Positions 63,495-64,000 of a stretch of DNA of 64,000 nt are shown here, in pieces. Numbering within the stretch: the first letter of the stretch is position 1; the number at the start of each line of letters is the position of its first letter. A model generated the notes under the pieces. It was not told where the DNA came from and did no database searches. It was given only the letters and a program-made list of their open reading frames with translations. The DNA lies in assembly GCF_000688515.1 (NCBI RefSeq), contig NZ_JHZK01000008.1:1-64000 (forward strand), given 5' to 3'. The DNA is from Afifella pfennigii DSM 17143. GTDB taxonomy: Bacteria; Pseudomonadota; Alphaproteobacteria; Rhizobiales; Afifellaceae. Position numbers and translations under genes: made by a program.

Positions 63495-64000
63495 TTAGGC
63501 CGCCTGCGAGCGGCGCCTGGCGGTGGCAAGACGCTCCTCGGCGAGCCGGTCGGCGATGGCGGCCGTCGTCGCGCCCTCCTCGGCGGCGCGCGCGAAGATC
63601 GCCGCCAAGGTGGCGCCGATCGCCTCCACCTTCTCGGTGACCGCCTGGGCGGAGCCGCGCTTGCCGGCAAGCGCGATGGCGATGACGCCGCCGGCATTGA
63701 TGGCATAGTCGGGCGCATAAAGAATGCCTCGCTCGGCAAGGCGCGAAGCGTCCTGCGGCCCGGCGAGCTGGTTGTTGGCGGCGCCGGCGACGATGGCGGC
63801 GCGGATCTGCGGAATGGTGGTGGCGTTCAGCCCGGCGCCGAGGGCGCAGGGCACGAAGATGTCGGCGCGGGCCCGATGCGCCTCCTGCGGCGCCACCGCC
63901 GCCGCGTCCCATGCGCTGACGGCCTTGTCGAGGCGGGCACGGTCGATGTCGGAAACGAGAAGCTCGGCGCCGGCCCGCGACAGCATCTCCGCGACGCGCC
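63495..64000 (-). CDS. Leu/Glu/Phe/Val dehydrogenase, C-terminal part (cut by window edge)
   Basis: The right edge of the window holds the last 168 or so residues of an ELFV dehydrogenase on the minus strand. The piece starts inside the Rossmann fold (RVAEMLSRAGAELLVSDIDR), continues with DIFVPCALGAGLNATTIPQI, GAANNQLAGPQDASRLAERG and ILYAPDYAINAGGVIAIA, and ends with an Arg/Ala-rich tail. The NQLA and APDYAINAGG signatures are those of leucine/phenylalanine dehydrogenases rather than large GDH. The N-terminal catalytic Lys region lies outside the window. It is convergent with the LysR gene. Confidence 0.88.
   Translation of the reverse strand, partial: RVAEMLSRAGAELLVSDIDRARLDKAVSAWDAAAVAPQEAHRARADIFVPCALGAGLNATTIPQIRAAIVAGAANNQLAGPQDASRLAERGILYAPDYAINAGGVIAIALAGKRGSAQAVTEKVEAIGATLAAIFARAAEEGATTAAIADRLAEERLATARRRSQAA

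Overview
The window reads as chromosomal DNA of a high-GC alphaproteobacterium, most likely a member of the Hyphomicrobiales (Rhizobiales). I infer this from the hemC-hemD-Mic60-hemY block, the sdhCDA locus with a CoA-ester lyase and a DUF1737 gene upstream, a 1,626-residue NAD-glutamate dehydrogenase, an IalB-family protein, a DUF1674 (SDHAF4) protein and the etfBA / cob(I)alamin adenosyltransferase / twin-transmembrane neighbourhood. It is almost entirely coding, strands alternate in short operons, and many neighbours overlap by a few bases. I see no prophage, CRISPR array or rRNA operon. The only mobile-element trace is the 5' end of an IS630-type transposase at the left edge.

Layout. 1-4.6 kb: IS630 fragment, cobalamin genes cobA-cobB (minus) divergent from cobK (plus), then a glutamine amidotransferase and a TerB-like protein. 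4.9-7.2 kb: a secreted FecR-domain protein overlapping a CHASE2 adenylate/guanylate cyclase. 7.4-16.1 kb: a self-contained uptake and catabolism cluster (LysR regulator, complete Liv-type ABC importer, aldehyde dehydrogenase, aspartate-dehydrogenase-like protein, CnbZ-like putative deaminase), followed by tRNA-Thr(CGT). 16.9-22.5 kb: tetrapyrrole/membrane block hemC-hemD-mic60-hemY. 22.5-25.6 kb: tsaD-gpsA-EVE protein-DUF1761. 25.7-35.3 kb: acs, an L,D-transpeptidase, a secreted nuclease, SDHAF4, htpX, rsmB, a heparinase II/III-like protein and purH. 35.3-40.2 kb: NAD-glutamate dehydrogenase. 40.2-46.8 kb: AhpD-like protein, the lemA-TPM-TPM membrane set, rlmN, ialB, a DUF1232 protein and an SDR. 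46.9-53.5 kb: a leftward run etfB-etfA-hbd-citE-like-DUF1737-sdhC-sdhD-sdhA, which feeds fatty acyl/hydroxyacyl oxidation into the quinone pool but lacks sdhB at its end. 53.7-64 kb: secreted msrA, rhomboid protease, a broken cob(I)alamin adenosyltransferase, a PagL-like lipid A deacylase, a 59-residue twin-transmembrane protein, an SDR, an AEC transporter, gluQRS with an EamA transporter, a creatininase-like / FAD-protein / LysR operon, and the C-terminal part of a leucine-dehydrogenase-like enzyme.

The points most worth a second look are the adenosyltransferase gene (reading frame broken by an apparent deletion at a 10-bp repeat, in a genome that carries B12 synthesis genes), the sdhCDA operon that ends without sdhB, the uncharacterised catabolic cluster at 7.4-16.1 kb, and two in-frame tandem repeats in the tail of the HemY protein.
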